From Prevotella aff. ruminicola Tc2-24 (GTDB taxonomy: Bacteria; Bacteroidota; Bacteroidia; Bacteroidales; Bacteroidaceae): a stretch of 64,000 nucleotides of DNA. The notes beneath the pieces are model-generated. The model was not told where the DNA came from. It saw nothing but the letters and a program-made list of their open reading frames with translations, and did no database searches. Positions 44,344-52,723 of the stretch are shown here, in pieces. Numbering within the stretch: position 1 is the first letter of the stretch; each line of letters starts with the position of its first letter. The position numbers were made by a program, and so were the translations under genes. Where the stretch lies: positions 62,001 to 126,000 of the forward strand of contig NZ_FOIQ01000001.1 of the NCBI RefSeq assembly GCF_900110895.1, given 5' to 3'.

Positions 44344-47300
44344 TTAGAAGTTCAACTGAATACCGATAGAAACGGTTTTGAATGTAGGTGTACCAACACC
44401 GGTACGGTCCTGTGGACTACCGAAATAGGTGTTACCAGTCTCGACCTCTGGGTCGATAGGCAGACCACGCAGCTTATCCCATGTAAGCAGGTTCTCTGCG
44501 GTGAAGTAGAGACGTGCTTTATCTACGCCGATCTTACTTGTCAGGGCGTAAGGCATGGTATAGCCGAAGGTGAGGTTCTTCAGGCGCAGGTAGGCCATGT
44601 TCAGGATATAACGGTCGTTGACCATGAAGTTGTAACTGTCGTTACCAGAACCCATGCCCATGGCTGCGGGATAGAAGGCGTCTGTATGATCCTCTCTCCA
44701 GTAGTTGTCGGCGATGGCGGCAGCCATACAACCGTCGGAATACTTATATCCAGCGATACAGAGCGGGCCCTGTCCCCAGATCTTACGCTTGCCGATACCC
44801 TGGAACATCAAGCTCAGGTCGAAGCCTTTCCAGTCGGCACCCAGACGGAAGCTATACTCCAGACGTGGGGTAGAGTTGCCGATCTTCACGAGATCACCAT
44901 GATCATCAGTGGTCTTGGTGCCCTTTGACAGTTTGCCGTCACCGTCTACATCCTTATACTTCACGTCACCAGGACCGAAGTGGAAGCTGCTACCTTCGAA
45001 ATATGACTGGTAGACAGGCTTAGAACCGTCGGCATTAGGTTTGAGGATATATGAAGACTTGCCGATGCAGTTGGGGTCGTCGGTGTCGGCGGCTGTCAGC
45101 TCGCGGTAGATCAGGTTGCCATTGGCATCAGTCTCAAAGTCATCCCACTGATAGAGACGGTCTACCTTGAAGCCCCAGATTTCTCCGTATTCCTTACCGA
45201 CATACCAGTCGCTCAGGTTCTTGGTGTCACCGAACTTCTTGACAACTGATCTGTTGTCAGCGATATTGAACTGACCATAGATTCCCAGTCCATTGGCAAA
45301 GCGGTGGTTATAGTCGATAGAGAGTTCCCATCCCTTTGTACGGAGCTGACCGTTGTTAGCCTTCGGTGCGCTGGCGCCATAGGTGATGGTGTTCACACCG
45401 TCGGTAGGCACGATCATGTTCTTCGTATCTCTCTGGTACCAGTCGAAGGTTATTCCCAGTTCGTTGTTAAGCAGACGGAGGTCGACACCAACGCCGAGCG
45501 TCTCGATCTTCTGCCAACTGATAGAAGCGGAAATGGCCGATGGGGTGTTGACATAGAACACTCTTGTACCGTTACCACCAATCCAACTGCTGAAGCCTGT
45601 GCTCATCGTGGGGATATAGAGTGATGAGCTGACGGTCTGGTCACCGATAGAACCCCATGATCCTCTCACCTTCATGGATGAGATGACGGGCTTCGTCCAT
45701 TCCATGAACTTCTCTTCACTGACACGCCATCCTGCAGAGAATGAGGGGAACCACTTCCAACGCATGTCGGTGGGGAACTTCGATGTTCCGTCGTAGCGGA
45801 GGTTAGCCTCGAAGAGATACTTGTCGGCATAGACATAGTTCAGACGACCGAAGTAACCAAGCTGTGATGACCAAGAGGCGCCACCACCGCCAGTCCATGT
45901 ACCAGTACCGAAGGCGAACTGAGGATTCTCGAAGTTCGTCAGTTCTGTTACCTGAGTATACTGACTGCTGGCATCGTAGGTCGTCAGGTTCATACCGACC
46001 ATGAACTTAAAGTCGTGTACGTCCATCAGTCTCAGCGTGTAGTCGGTATAGGCATTCAGCGTGTGACTATAAGAGTTTTCATGATTGCGCTTGAAGAGGT
46101 TGGGTTTGTCGGCACCGTTGTAGTTGGCCATATATGGCAACTTGTAGGATACCATTGCACCCTCAGTGTCCTCGCTTACCACTTGTCCGGCATTGTTCAC
46201 ATAGATCTTATTGCCGTTGGCGTCTCTGCGTACGACAGGTGTGTCACGATAAGAGGCTGCACTCAGCGTAGAACCAGGAAGGGTGGCGATATACTCCTTA
46301 TTATAATAGGTATAGTCGGCCTTGATCTGCCAGTTCTTCAATGGGGTGATGGTCACGCCCATGTTCACGCTGGAGTAGTTGGTCTTCTGACTCTGACTGG
46401 CGGCCTGCATGGTGGCACTCTGTGCCGAACGGATGATCTCACCGTCTTCGTTGTAGCCCATGGCCATCAGAGGTGACCAGCGGTAGAGATAGATCCAAGG
46501 ACCATCGCTGCCCGACTCCGTCAGGAACGGATATTTCTTGTTGAAGGTAGAGTACATCATTCCACCGCGGATGGTCAGGAACTTGTTTACCTCGGTCTCC
46601 AACTTCACAGAAGCGTTGTATTTCTTGAAGTTGTCCGTACAAGTGCTGAACATACCGTCCTGACTCAGATAACCCAGTCCGATATTAAAGGTGGTGTTAC
46701 CCTTCTTGCCGTTGACGGTGATATTATGCTTTGTGGAAGGAGCGTTCTCACGGATGATATAATCGTAGATGTTGTATGGACGGATACCATAGATACGTCC
46801 GCTCTCATAGAACCAGTCACGACCATAGACAACGGGGTCGTCGGCACCCATGCTTCCGTATTTCTCAATCCAATCCTTGGTCATCTGCAGACTCTGCTCA
46901 CTTACACGGAAGTAAGAACCCGTGTAAAGACCGTCGTAAGAATAGTGACCAGTATGTGAGCTGTCCTTTTCACGAGCGCGGCAGTCGAGCATATACTGCA
47001 GACCGTTCACGCCAGCCACGTCGTAGTCCTTCGACAGGTTCTCCCAGGCGAAGTTACCTGTATAGGAGAAAGAAACCTTATCGGTCTTCGCACCTTTCTT
47101 CGAGGTCAGCAGTACCACACCGAAAGCACCTTTCGAACCGTAGATAGAGGCCGAGGCTGCGTCTTTCAGAATGGTGATTGACTCGATGTCGTCGGGGTTG
47201 ACAACCTGAAGCGAAGGAATCTCCACGTTATCCAAAAGGATCAGTGGAGAGGAACCGCCCTCATAAGAGCCGATGGCACCGCGGATTTTCATCTTCGGGT

Positions 47301-48114
47301 TTGAACCTACCTCACCTTGCGGGTCGGTGACGGTCAGACCTGCGACAGCACCCTGCAGACCACGTCCTACGTCGGAGATGACACGACCCTCGAACTGCTT
47401 GCTGGCATCGACAGATGCGACGGCACCAGTGAGGTTGGCCTTCTTCTGTACGGCGTAACCCACAACCACTGTCTCTTTCAGCAACTGGGAGTCGTCGTCC
47501 AGGATGATACGGGCATTCTTGGTTGCCTTCACCTCCTTGGATTCATAACCTACGTAGCTGACGATGAGTGCGCTTCCTATGGGAGCCTCAATGGTGTATT
47601 CACCATCAAAATTGGTGATGACACCGTTTTTTGTGCCTTTCTGCATGACGGTAGCACCAACGAGCGGTTCACCAGCCTTGTCAGTTACCGTTCCCGTGAT
47701 GATAGTCTTGCCGTCGGGCGATGTGTTTTTGTTATCCTGTATTGAAGATCTGGAGAGAACAATATATTTATTGGTCGTGAACTCATAACGGATACCCTTG
47801 GCCTTGACAAACTGATCCATGAAGGACTTCAGCTTTCCTTCTTTCTGGGCAAACGATACCTGTGAGTTAACGTTCAGGTCGACGTCGCTATAGACCAACA
47901 ACAGGTCGGTCTGCTTTTCAATAGCGGTGAAGAACTCTGAAATGGTTACTGTTTTTGACGGTAACTTTAGATTTTGGTTCTGTGCGTTGGCAGTCAGCGT
48001 GGCAGATAACAAGATGCAGACTGTTGCCAGAATTTTTACGAAGCGAGAGACATCCAGAAACTCTGATATGTCTTTCAGACATCCACGATGTCGTAGTTTT
48101 TTCCTTGAATTCAT
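44344..48114 (-). CDS. SusC/RagA-family TonB-dependent transporter with STN domain
   Basis: From the ATG at 48114 the protein has 1256 residues (an ATG 36 nt upstream is possible). A signal segment (about 25-45, ILLSATLTANA) precedes an STN domain (about 50-118, VTISEFFTAIEKQTDLLLVY), a carboxypeptidase-like domain (about 135-215, ITGTVTDKAGEPLVGATV), a plug and the barrel ending FKTVSIGIQLNF. The STN domain signals to a FecR anti-sigma factor, and both FecR and an ECF sigma lie just upstream. It imports the glycan in concert with SusD. Confidence 0.94.
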   Translation of the reverse strand: MNSRKKLRHRGCLKDISEFLDVSRFVKILATVCILLSATLTANAQNQNLKLPSKTVTISEFFTAIEKQTDLLLVYSDVDLNVNSQVSFAQKEGKLKSFMDQFVKAKGIRYEFTTNKYIVLSRSSIQDNKNTSPDGKTIITGTVTDKAGEPLVGATVMQKGTKNGVITNFDGEYTIEAPIGSALIVSYVGYESKEVKATKNARIILDDDSQLLKETVVVGYAVQKKANLTGAVASVDASKQFEGRVISDVGRGLQGAVAGLTVTDPQGEVGSNPKMKIRGAIGSYEGGSSPLILLDNVEIPSLQVVNPDDIESITILKDAASASIYGSKGAFGVVLLTSKKGAKTDKVSFSYTGNFAWENLSKDYDVAGVNGLQYMLDCRAREKDSSHTGHYSYDGLYTGSYFRVSEQSLQMTKDWIEKYGSMGADDPVVYGRDWFYESGRIYGIRPYNIYDYIIRENAPSTKHNITVNGKKGNTTFNIGLGYLSQDGMFSTCTDNFKKYNASVKLETEVNKFLTIRGGMMYSTFNKKYPFLTESGSDGPWIYLYRWSPLMAMGYNEDGEIIRSAQSATMQAASQSQKTNYSSVNMGVTITPLKNWQIKADYTYYNKEYIATLPGSTLSAASYRDTPVVRRDANGNKIYVNNAGQVVSEDTEGAMVSYKLPYMANYNGADKPNLFKRNHENSYSHTLNAYTDYTLRLMDVHDFKFMVGMNLTTYDASSQYTQVTELTNFENPQFAFGTGTWTGGGGASWSSQLGYFGRLNYVYADKYLFEANLRYDGTSKFPTDMRWKWFPSFSAGWRVSEEKFMEWTKPVISSMKVRGSWGSIGDQTVSSSLYIPTMSTGFSSWIGGNGTRVFYVNTPSAISASISWQKIETLGVGVDLRLLNNELGITFDWYQRDTKNMIVPTDGVNTITYGASAPKANNGQLRTKGWELSIDYNHRFANGLGIYGQFNIADNRSVVKKFGDTKNLSDWYVGKEYGEIWGFKVDRLYQWDDFETDANGNLIYRELTAADTDDPNCIGKSSYILKPNADGSKPVYQSYFEGSSFHFGPGDVKYKDVDGDGKLSKGTKTTDDHGDLVKIGNSTPRLEYSFRLGADWKGFDLSLMFQGIGKRKIWGQGPLCIAGYKYSDGCMAAAIADNYWREDHTDAFYPAAMGMGSGNDSYNFMVNDRYILNMAYLRLKNLTFGYTMPYALTSKIGVDKARLYFTAENLLTWDKLRGLPIDPEVETGNTYFGSPQDRTGVGTPTFKTVSIGIQLNF

Positions 48115-48402
48115 TGTTAGGCTTTTAATTTTTAGTTTGGTAATTCTCAAACTCCTCCATGACGGTGTGAGTTGAGTTTGTGGCTTGTTGATACATGATC
48201 AACACATTGCTGGTAGTTTTTAGTCAATCAGCGAGGTCATTCACGTTTGTTGGTTATGTCCATAGGCATTCAAATTTAGTTATTTATCATTGAAATCTAT
48301 GTCTATAACCCTTTATCGTTATAAATCCACTAAAGGAAAATGAATTTTTTTTGTTAAATCGGTCTTGAGGTCCTTCTTTTAACATTTAAGACCTGGAAGA
48401 GA

Positions 48403-49377
48403 CTATTGGTAAAGCATGATCTCATTCTTCTCGTCGTCTTTCTGTATCTGGAATGGATGAACCTTCTGCATGAGGCGTAGGATCTCCATCACACCGTCAC
48501 GCTGGCGGAACTTACAGGATATCTCAAGATCAGAGATGGCCGGATTCTTCACGATAATCTTGACGTCGTAATAGAGCTCCAGCTTCTTGATGATCGATCC
48601 CATACGCTGCTTATTAAAGGAATAGATGCCATCTTTCCACAGGATGGGGTTCTCTTCGATGGCACTGACCACATAACCATTGGCGGTCTCTGTCAGCTTC
48701 TGGTTGGGAAGCAGGATCGTAACCTGACTCTCGTTGTCACTCTGATAGACGCCAACCTTTCCTCTCAGCAGAGATACCGAGAGCGGCTCCTTGGGATAGG
48801 CGAAGACATTGAAGTAGGTGCCCATCACCTTGACGTTATGTTTGTTGGGCGTTGTGACGATAAACGGGTGTTTATCGTCTTTCACAATATCGAAGAGAGC
48901 CTCGCCCGAGAGTTCTATCTTACGTTCCTTTCCGAAGGCAGAGGGGTAGTGGAGCGTAGAATGCGCGTTCACCCATACCGAACTACCATCGGGCAGGATG
49001 ATGTGGGCACGCTGTCCGTCGGGCACTGTCAGTGTCTGTGCGATGGTGTTGGAGGATGATGGCTGAAGGAGGCTGTAGGCGATCCATGTACTCAGGATTC
49101 CGAAGAGGAAGACGGCGGCATAGCGCAGGATCTGAAGTCTGACGATCTTATGTTGCTGACGGCGACGGTTGCCCATAAACAACCGATAGCTTTGGTTGCC
49201 TGCATCCTCGTCCTTGAGCGATTCATGCAGGTTGGTAAGAGCCCTGACATTCTGGTAGTCTGTCATCTCTTTTCTCAAGTCGGGGTCGTTCTCAGCATCA
49301 CAGAGCAGTTCCATACGTTCTGTCTCGCTCAGCTCGTTCTCGTAATACTTGATAATCCTTTCGTCCATACTATCCAT
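48403..49377 (-). CDS. FecR-family anti-sigma factor
   Basis: A 324-residue inner-membrane protein. The cytosolic anti-sigma part is residues 1-80, a transmembrane helix spans about 85-104 (YAAVFLFGILSTWIAYSLL), and the FecR domain follows (LPDGSSVWVNAHSTLHYPS near 128; a C-terminal STN-like part DGIYSFNKQRMGSIIKKLEL). It holds the neighbouring ECF sigma until the SusC STN domain reports ligand. It lies between the sigma and susC genes, with 250 bp of AT-rich DNA before susC. Confidence 0.9.
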   Translation of the reverse strand: MDSMDERIIKYYENELSETERMELLCDAENDPDLRKEMTDYQNVRALTNLHESLKDEDAGNQSYRLFMGNRRRQQHKIVRLQILRYAAVFLFGILSTWIAYSLLQPSSSNTIAQTLTVPDGQRAHIILPDGSSVWVNAHSTLHYPSAFGKERKIELSGEALFDIVKDDKHPFIVTTPNKHNVKVMGTYFNVFAYPKEPLSVSLLRGKVGVYQSDNESQVTILLPNQKLTETANGYVVSAIEENPILWKDGIYSFNKQRMGSIIKKLELYYDVKIIVKNPAISDLEISCKFRQRDGVMEILRLMQKVHPFQIQKDDEKNEIMLYQ

Positions 49378-49483
49378 ACAGCTTGTATTTTATCCTCATT
49401 CTGTATATATAACCTTCTTTGTCATGAAATCCACTAAGAGTCTGTCGATTAAAAACCTTAAAAAACCAAAATATGGTAACGGC

Positions 49484-50035
49484 TTAGATCGTAGGGAATA
49501 AAAAGAGCAGGAGCGGAACATAGTCTTTCAGCTCTTGTCGCAGTTTTTTATAGGCTATTCCAATCTGAACCTCGATGGTGTTGATCGATATGCCCAGTTC
49601 CTGTGCTATCTGTGCCTGTTTCTTACCTTCAAGCTTACTCATCACAAAGATCTCACGGCATTTCGGAGGCAGCTTCTCTATGGCCTCGTAGAGAAGATCC
49701 TCTATACTCTTTTCGTCGGAGAAAGCTGTATTGAATGCCTCCAAGGAGTCGTAACGCAGTTTCGTTTCCAAGACATACTGCTTCTGTATGCTCGACTTGG
49801 CCTTCTCTGCGACGAGATTCCTGCGTAGCATCTTCAGCGATCTGTTCTTGATGCTCGTAAAAAGGTAGCTTGTCAGGTTGATGTCCTCGTCGAACGAGTC
49901 CCATTGTTCATAGATCTTCAGGAAAGTATCTTGAACAATGTTCTCCGCGTCTTTCTCGACGAGGACATATTCCTGCGCAAAATGCTTGGCGCGAGAATAC
50001 CAGCCGACATAGAAATGTTCGAAACTGTCTTGCAT
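49484..50035 (-). CDS. ECF-type RNA polymerase sigma factor
   Basis: A 183-residue sigma factor with region 2 (FAQEYVLVEKDAENIVQDTF) and region 4 (IEKLPPKCREIFVMSKLEGK, then IAQELGISINTIEVQIGIAY). It is the activator of the downstream SusC/SusD/GH18 genes by the usual trans-envelope scheme. The ATG lies only 21 bp after the thrC stop and no terminator is seen between them. Confidence 0.92.
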   Translation of the reverse strand: MQDSFEHFYVGWYSRAKHFAQEYVLVEKDAENIVQDTFLKIYEQWDSFDEDINLTSYLFTSIKNRSLKMLRRNLVAEKAKSSIQKQYVLETKLRYDSLEAFNTAFSDEKSIEDLLYEAIEKLPPKCREIFVMSKLEGKKQAQIAQELGISINTIEVQIGIAYKKLRQELKDYVPLLLFLFPTI

Positions 50036-50056
50036 ATCTTGTCGATAACGTGATCC

Positions 50057-51376
50057 TTACTGGGTCAGCAGGTACTTCTTGAAGTCGGCAAAGTCCTTTG
50101 TCATGGGGACACTCTGCTTCGTTCCTTTCATGAAGGCTGCCAGACGGTCGGGGATTGCCACGTCGATGCCGACAATCTCGTCGACCTTTTCCTTGAACTT
50201 AGCCGGATGGGCGGTCTCACAGAACACACCCGTCTCATCGGCAGCCAGTCCTTCTGCCAATGCCTGATAGCCGCAAGCGCCATGTGGATCAAGGATATAA
50301 CCCGTCTCCTGGTAGCACTGACGCATGGTCTCGCGGATCTGGTCGTCGTTGTAGGTGGCACCGCTGATGAGAGCGGTGATACGCTCATGACTCTTGCCAT
50401 AGAGGTCGTAGATACGGGCGAAGTTCGAGGGATCGCCCACGTCCATAGCGTTGGCCAGCGTCTGCTTCGATGCCTTAGGCTCATACTTGCCTGTCTGCAG
50501 GTATTTGAAGAAGATATCGTTGGCGTTGTTAGCTGCAATGAAACGTTTGACGGGCAGACCCATCTCATGTCCGAAGAGGGCGGCACAGATATTACCGAAG
50601 TTGCCGCTGGGCACGCACATCACCAGGTTATCGGCCTTGCCCTGTTCCTTCATCCGGGCATAGGCGTTGAAGTAGTAGAATGCCTGTGGCAGGAAACGGG
50701 CCACGTTGATCGAGTTGGCCGATGTCAGTTTCATGTGCTGGTTCAGTTCTGCGTCCATGAAGGCGTTCTTGACCAGCGCCTGACAATCGTCGAAGACACC
50801 GTCCACCTCAATGGCGGTGATGTTCTTGCCGAGCGTTGTGAACTGACACTCTTGGATGGGTGATACCTTCCCTTTCGGATAGAGCACATACACATGGATG
50901 CCCTCTACGCCCAGGAAGCCGTTGGCTACGGCAGAGCCTGTATCGCCGGATGTCGCCACCAGCACATTCACTTCCCCTTTCTCCTGACTCCCGACTTCTG
51001 TCTCCTTCCGAATAAAGTACTGCAACAGACGGGCCATGAACCGCGCGCCTACATCCTTGAAGGCGAGTGTAGGACCATGGAAGAGCTCCAGGGTATAGAT
51101 ATTCCCCTTAACCTGCACCACGGGACAGTCGAAGGACAGTGTGTCGTAGACAATCTGTTTCAGGGAGGCTGCATCCACATCCTCGCCGAAGAAAGCATCG
51201 GCAACGGTATAGGCAATCTCCTGGAAGGTCTTGGTCTCGATCGTGTCGAAGAAAGTCTTCGGCAGTTTCTTGATCTTCTCTGGCATATAGAGACCACGAT
51301 CCTCGGCCAGTCCTTTCACCACAGCCTTATGCAGGTCGGCGGTGGGCGCTTGTTGGTTAGTGCTATAATATTTCAT
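50057..51376 (-). CDS. thrC: Threonine synthase
   Basis: A 439-residue PLP enzyme that turns O-phosphohomoserine into threonine. Markers are ELFHGPTLAFKDVGARFMAR (the Lys of FKD binds PLP), VATSGDTGSAVANGF and CVPSGNFGNICAALFGHEMG. Length fits the E. coli class. It is the last gene of thrA-apgM-thrC with 1 bp between apgM and thrC. Confidence 0.96.
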   Translation of the reverse strand: MKYYSTNQQAPTADLHKAVVKGLAEDRGLYMPEKIKKLPKTFFDTIETKTFQEIAYTVADAFFGEDVDAASLKQIVYDTLSFDCPVVQVKGNIYTLELFHGPTLAFKDVGARFMARLLQYFIRKETEVGSQEKGEVNVLVATSGDTGSAVANGFLGVEGIHVYVLYPKGKVSPIQECQFTTLGKNITAIEVDGVFDDCQALVKNAFMDAELNQHMKLTSANSINVARFLPQAFYYFNAYARMKEQGKADNLVMCVPSGNFGNICAALFGHEMGLPVKRFIAANNANDIFFKYLQTGKYEPKASKQTLANAMDVGDPSNFARIYDLYGKSHERITALISGATYNDDQIRETMRQCYQETGYILDPHGACGYQALAEGLAADETGVFCETAHPAKFKEKVDEIVGIDVAIPDRLAAFMKGTKQSVPMTKDFADFKKYLLTQ

Positions 51377-51377
51377 C

Positions 51378-52640
51378 TTATTCTATTTTCATTAGTTCTT
51401 GCATGAATTCCTGAAGTTTCAGCAGACCATAGCTTCCACTGACGCAGCTCACCTCGTCGTATTGCAGCACCTCGTCGGGCTCGATACCTCTGTACCAGAA
51501 CAGGAAAGGTACGGGCTGTCCAACGTGGATGCGCATCTCTACGGGCGTGAGATGATCGGGGAGTATGGCTATGCATACGGGCTCGTCCCAGGTCTCCACC
51601 TCTTTATATATTGGTGTGATAAGACGCTGGTCGAGATACTCGATGGTCTTCAGCTTCAGTTCGAGATCACCGTCGTGTCCAGCCTCGTCGCTGGCTTCCA
51701 CATGTACGAAGACGAAGTCCTCGTCTTTCAAGGCCTTGATAGCTGCCTCTGCCTTACCTTCATAGTTGGTGTCGGCCAGTCCGGTAGCTCCTTCCACCTC
51801 GATGATACGCAGTCCGGCGTAGTGGCCGATGCCTCTGATGAGGTCTACGGCAGAGATGACAGAACCCTTTTTGATCTGCGGGAACTGCTGTTGGAGCGTC
51901 TGCATAGAGGGCCGATAGCCGCCGCTCCAAGGCCAGATGCTGTTGGCCTGACGCTCACCACGCTTGGCACGCTCCTGGTTGAAGGGATGTGCCGCCAGTA
52001 ACTCCTGCGACTTCAGAATCATCTCGTTGATAAGGTCGGCGGTCTGCTGAGCCGTCAGACGTCCTGGTTCTACGGGAGCCCCTTCCTCCGCCTTTACCAG
52101 CAATCCGCGCCATTCTTCGTTGGGGTGGTCGTGGGGTGGGGCGCAGACGATATGCTTCGAGCCACCTTTGATAACCAACAGATGACGGTACTGGATGCCC
52201 GTGATGAACTTCACCCGTTCGCAACCTTCCCGTTCGTTAATAGGCTTGGCCAATTTCTCATTCAGGTATCTGATCAGCACGTCGGCATCCTGAGTCTCCA
52301 GGTTACCACCGTTGTGCGTGATGATCTTCCCATCCTCGAGGGTGATGATGTTACAGCGGATGGCCAGGTCGTCATCGGCCATCTCGTAGCCGATGCTGGC
52401 TGCCTCAAGCGGACCGCGTCCCTCATATACCTTATTCAGATCATAACCCAGGATGGCTGTGTTGGCCACTTCAGAGCCTGGAGGAAATCCCTCAGGTACG
52501 GTGACCAGTCGACCCGTGCGACCTTCGCGCGCCAACAGGTCCATCATTGGTTTATGGGCATATTGCAATAAGGTCTTCCCACCGAGTCGCTCGACGGGAA
52601 GATCTGCCATACCATCACCTAATATAATGATGTGTTTCAT
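51378..52640 (-). CDS. ApgM-type phosphoglycerate mutase homologue, probable homoserine kinase substitute
   Basis: A 420-residue alkaline-phosphatase-superfamily protein of the archaeal-type phosphoglycerate mutase group (ApgM, COG3635): IILGDGMADLPVERLGGKT at the N-terminus, NTAILGYDLNKVYEGRGPLE near 57 and FVHVEASDEAGHDGDLELKL near 312. It lies between thrA and thrC, where homoserine kinase is expected, and no thrB is seen in the window. Annotation projects have proposed that this family acts as homoserine kinase in Bacteroidales. I support that as inference; the sequence alone also allows mutase activity. Confidence 0.85.
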   Translation of the reverse strand: MKHIIILGDGMADLPVERLGGKTLLQYAHKPMMDLLAREGRTGRLVTVPEGFPPGSEVANTAILGYDLNKVYEGRGPLEAASIGYEMADDDLAIRCNIITLEDGKIITHNGGNLETQDADVLIRYLNEKLAKPINEREGCERVKFITGIQYRHLLVIKGGSKHIVCAPPHDHPNEEWRGLLVKAEEGAPVEPGRLTAQQTADLINEMILKSQELLAAHPFNQERAKRGERQANSIWPWSGGYRPSMQTLQQQFPQIKKGSVISAVDLIRGIGHYAGLRIIEVEGATGLADTNYEGKAEAAIKALKDEDFVFVHVEASDEAGHDGDLELKLKTIEYLDQRLITPIYKEVETWDEPVCIAILPDHLTPVEMRIHVGQPVPFLFWYRGIEPDEVLQYDEVSCVSGSYGLLKLQEFMQELMKIE

Positions 52641-52723
52641 AAAATTTCGTTTTTATGCATCATCGGCTGTACCTCAGCATAAAGCAAGCTTTCTGCCTTC
52701 GGCTTGCACGATAATTCATCATT

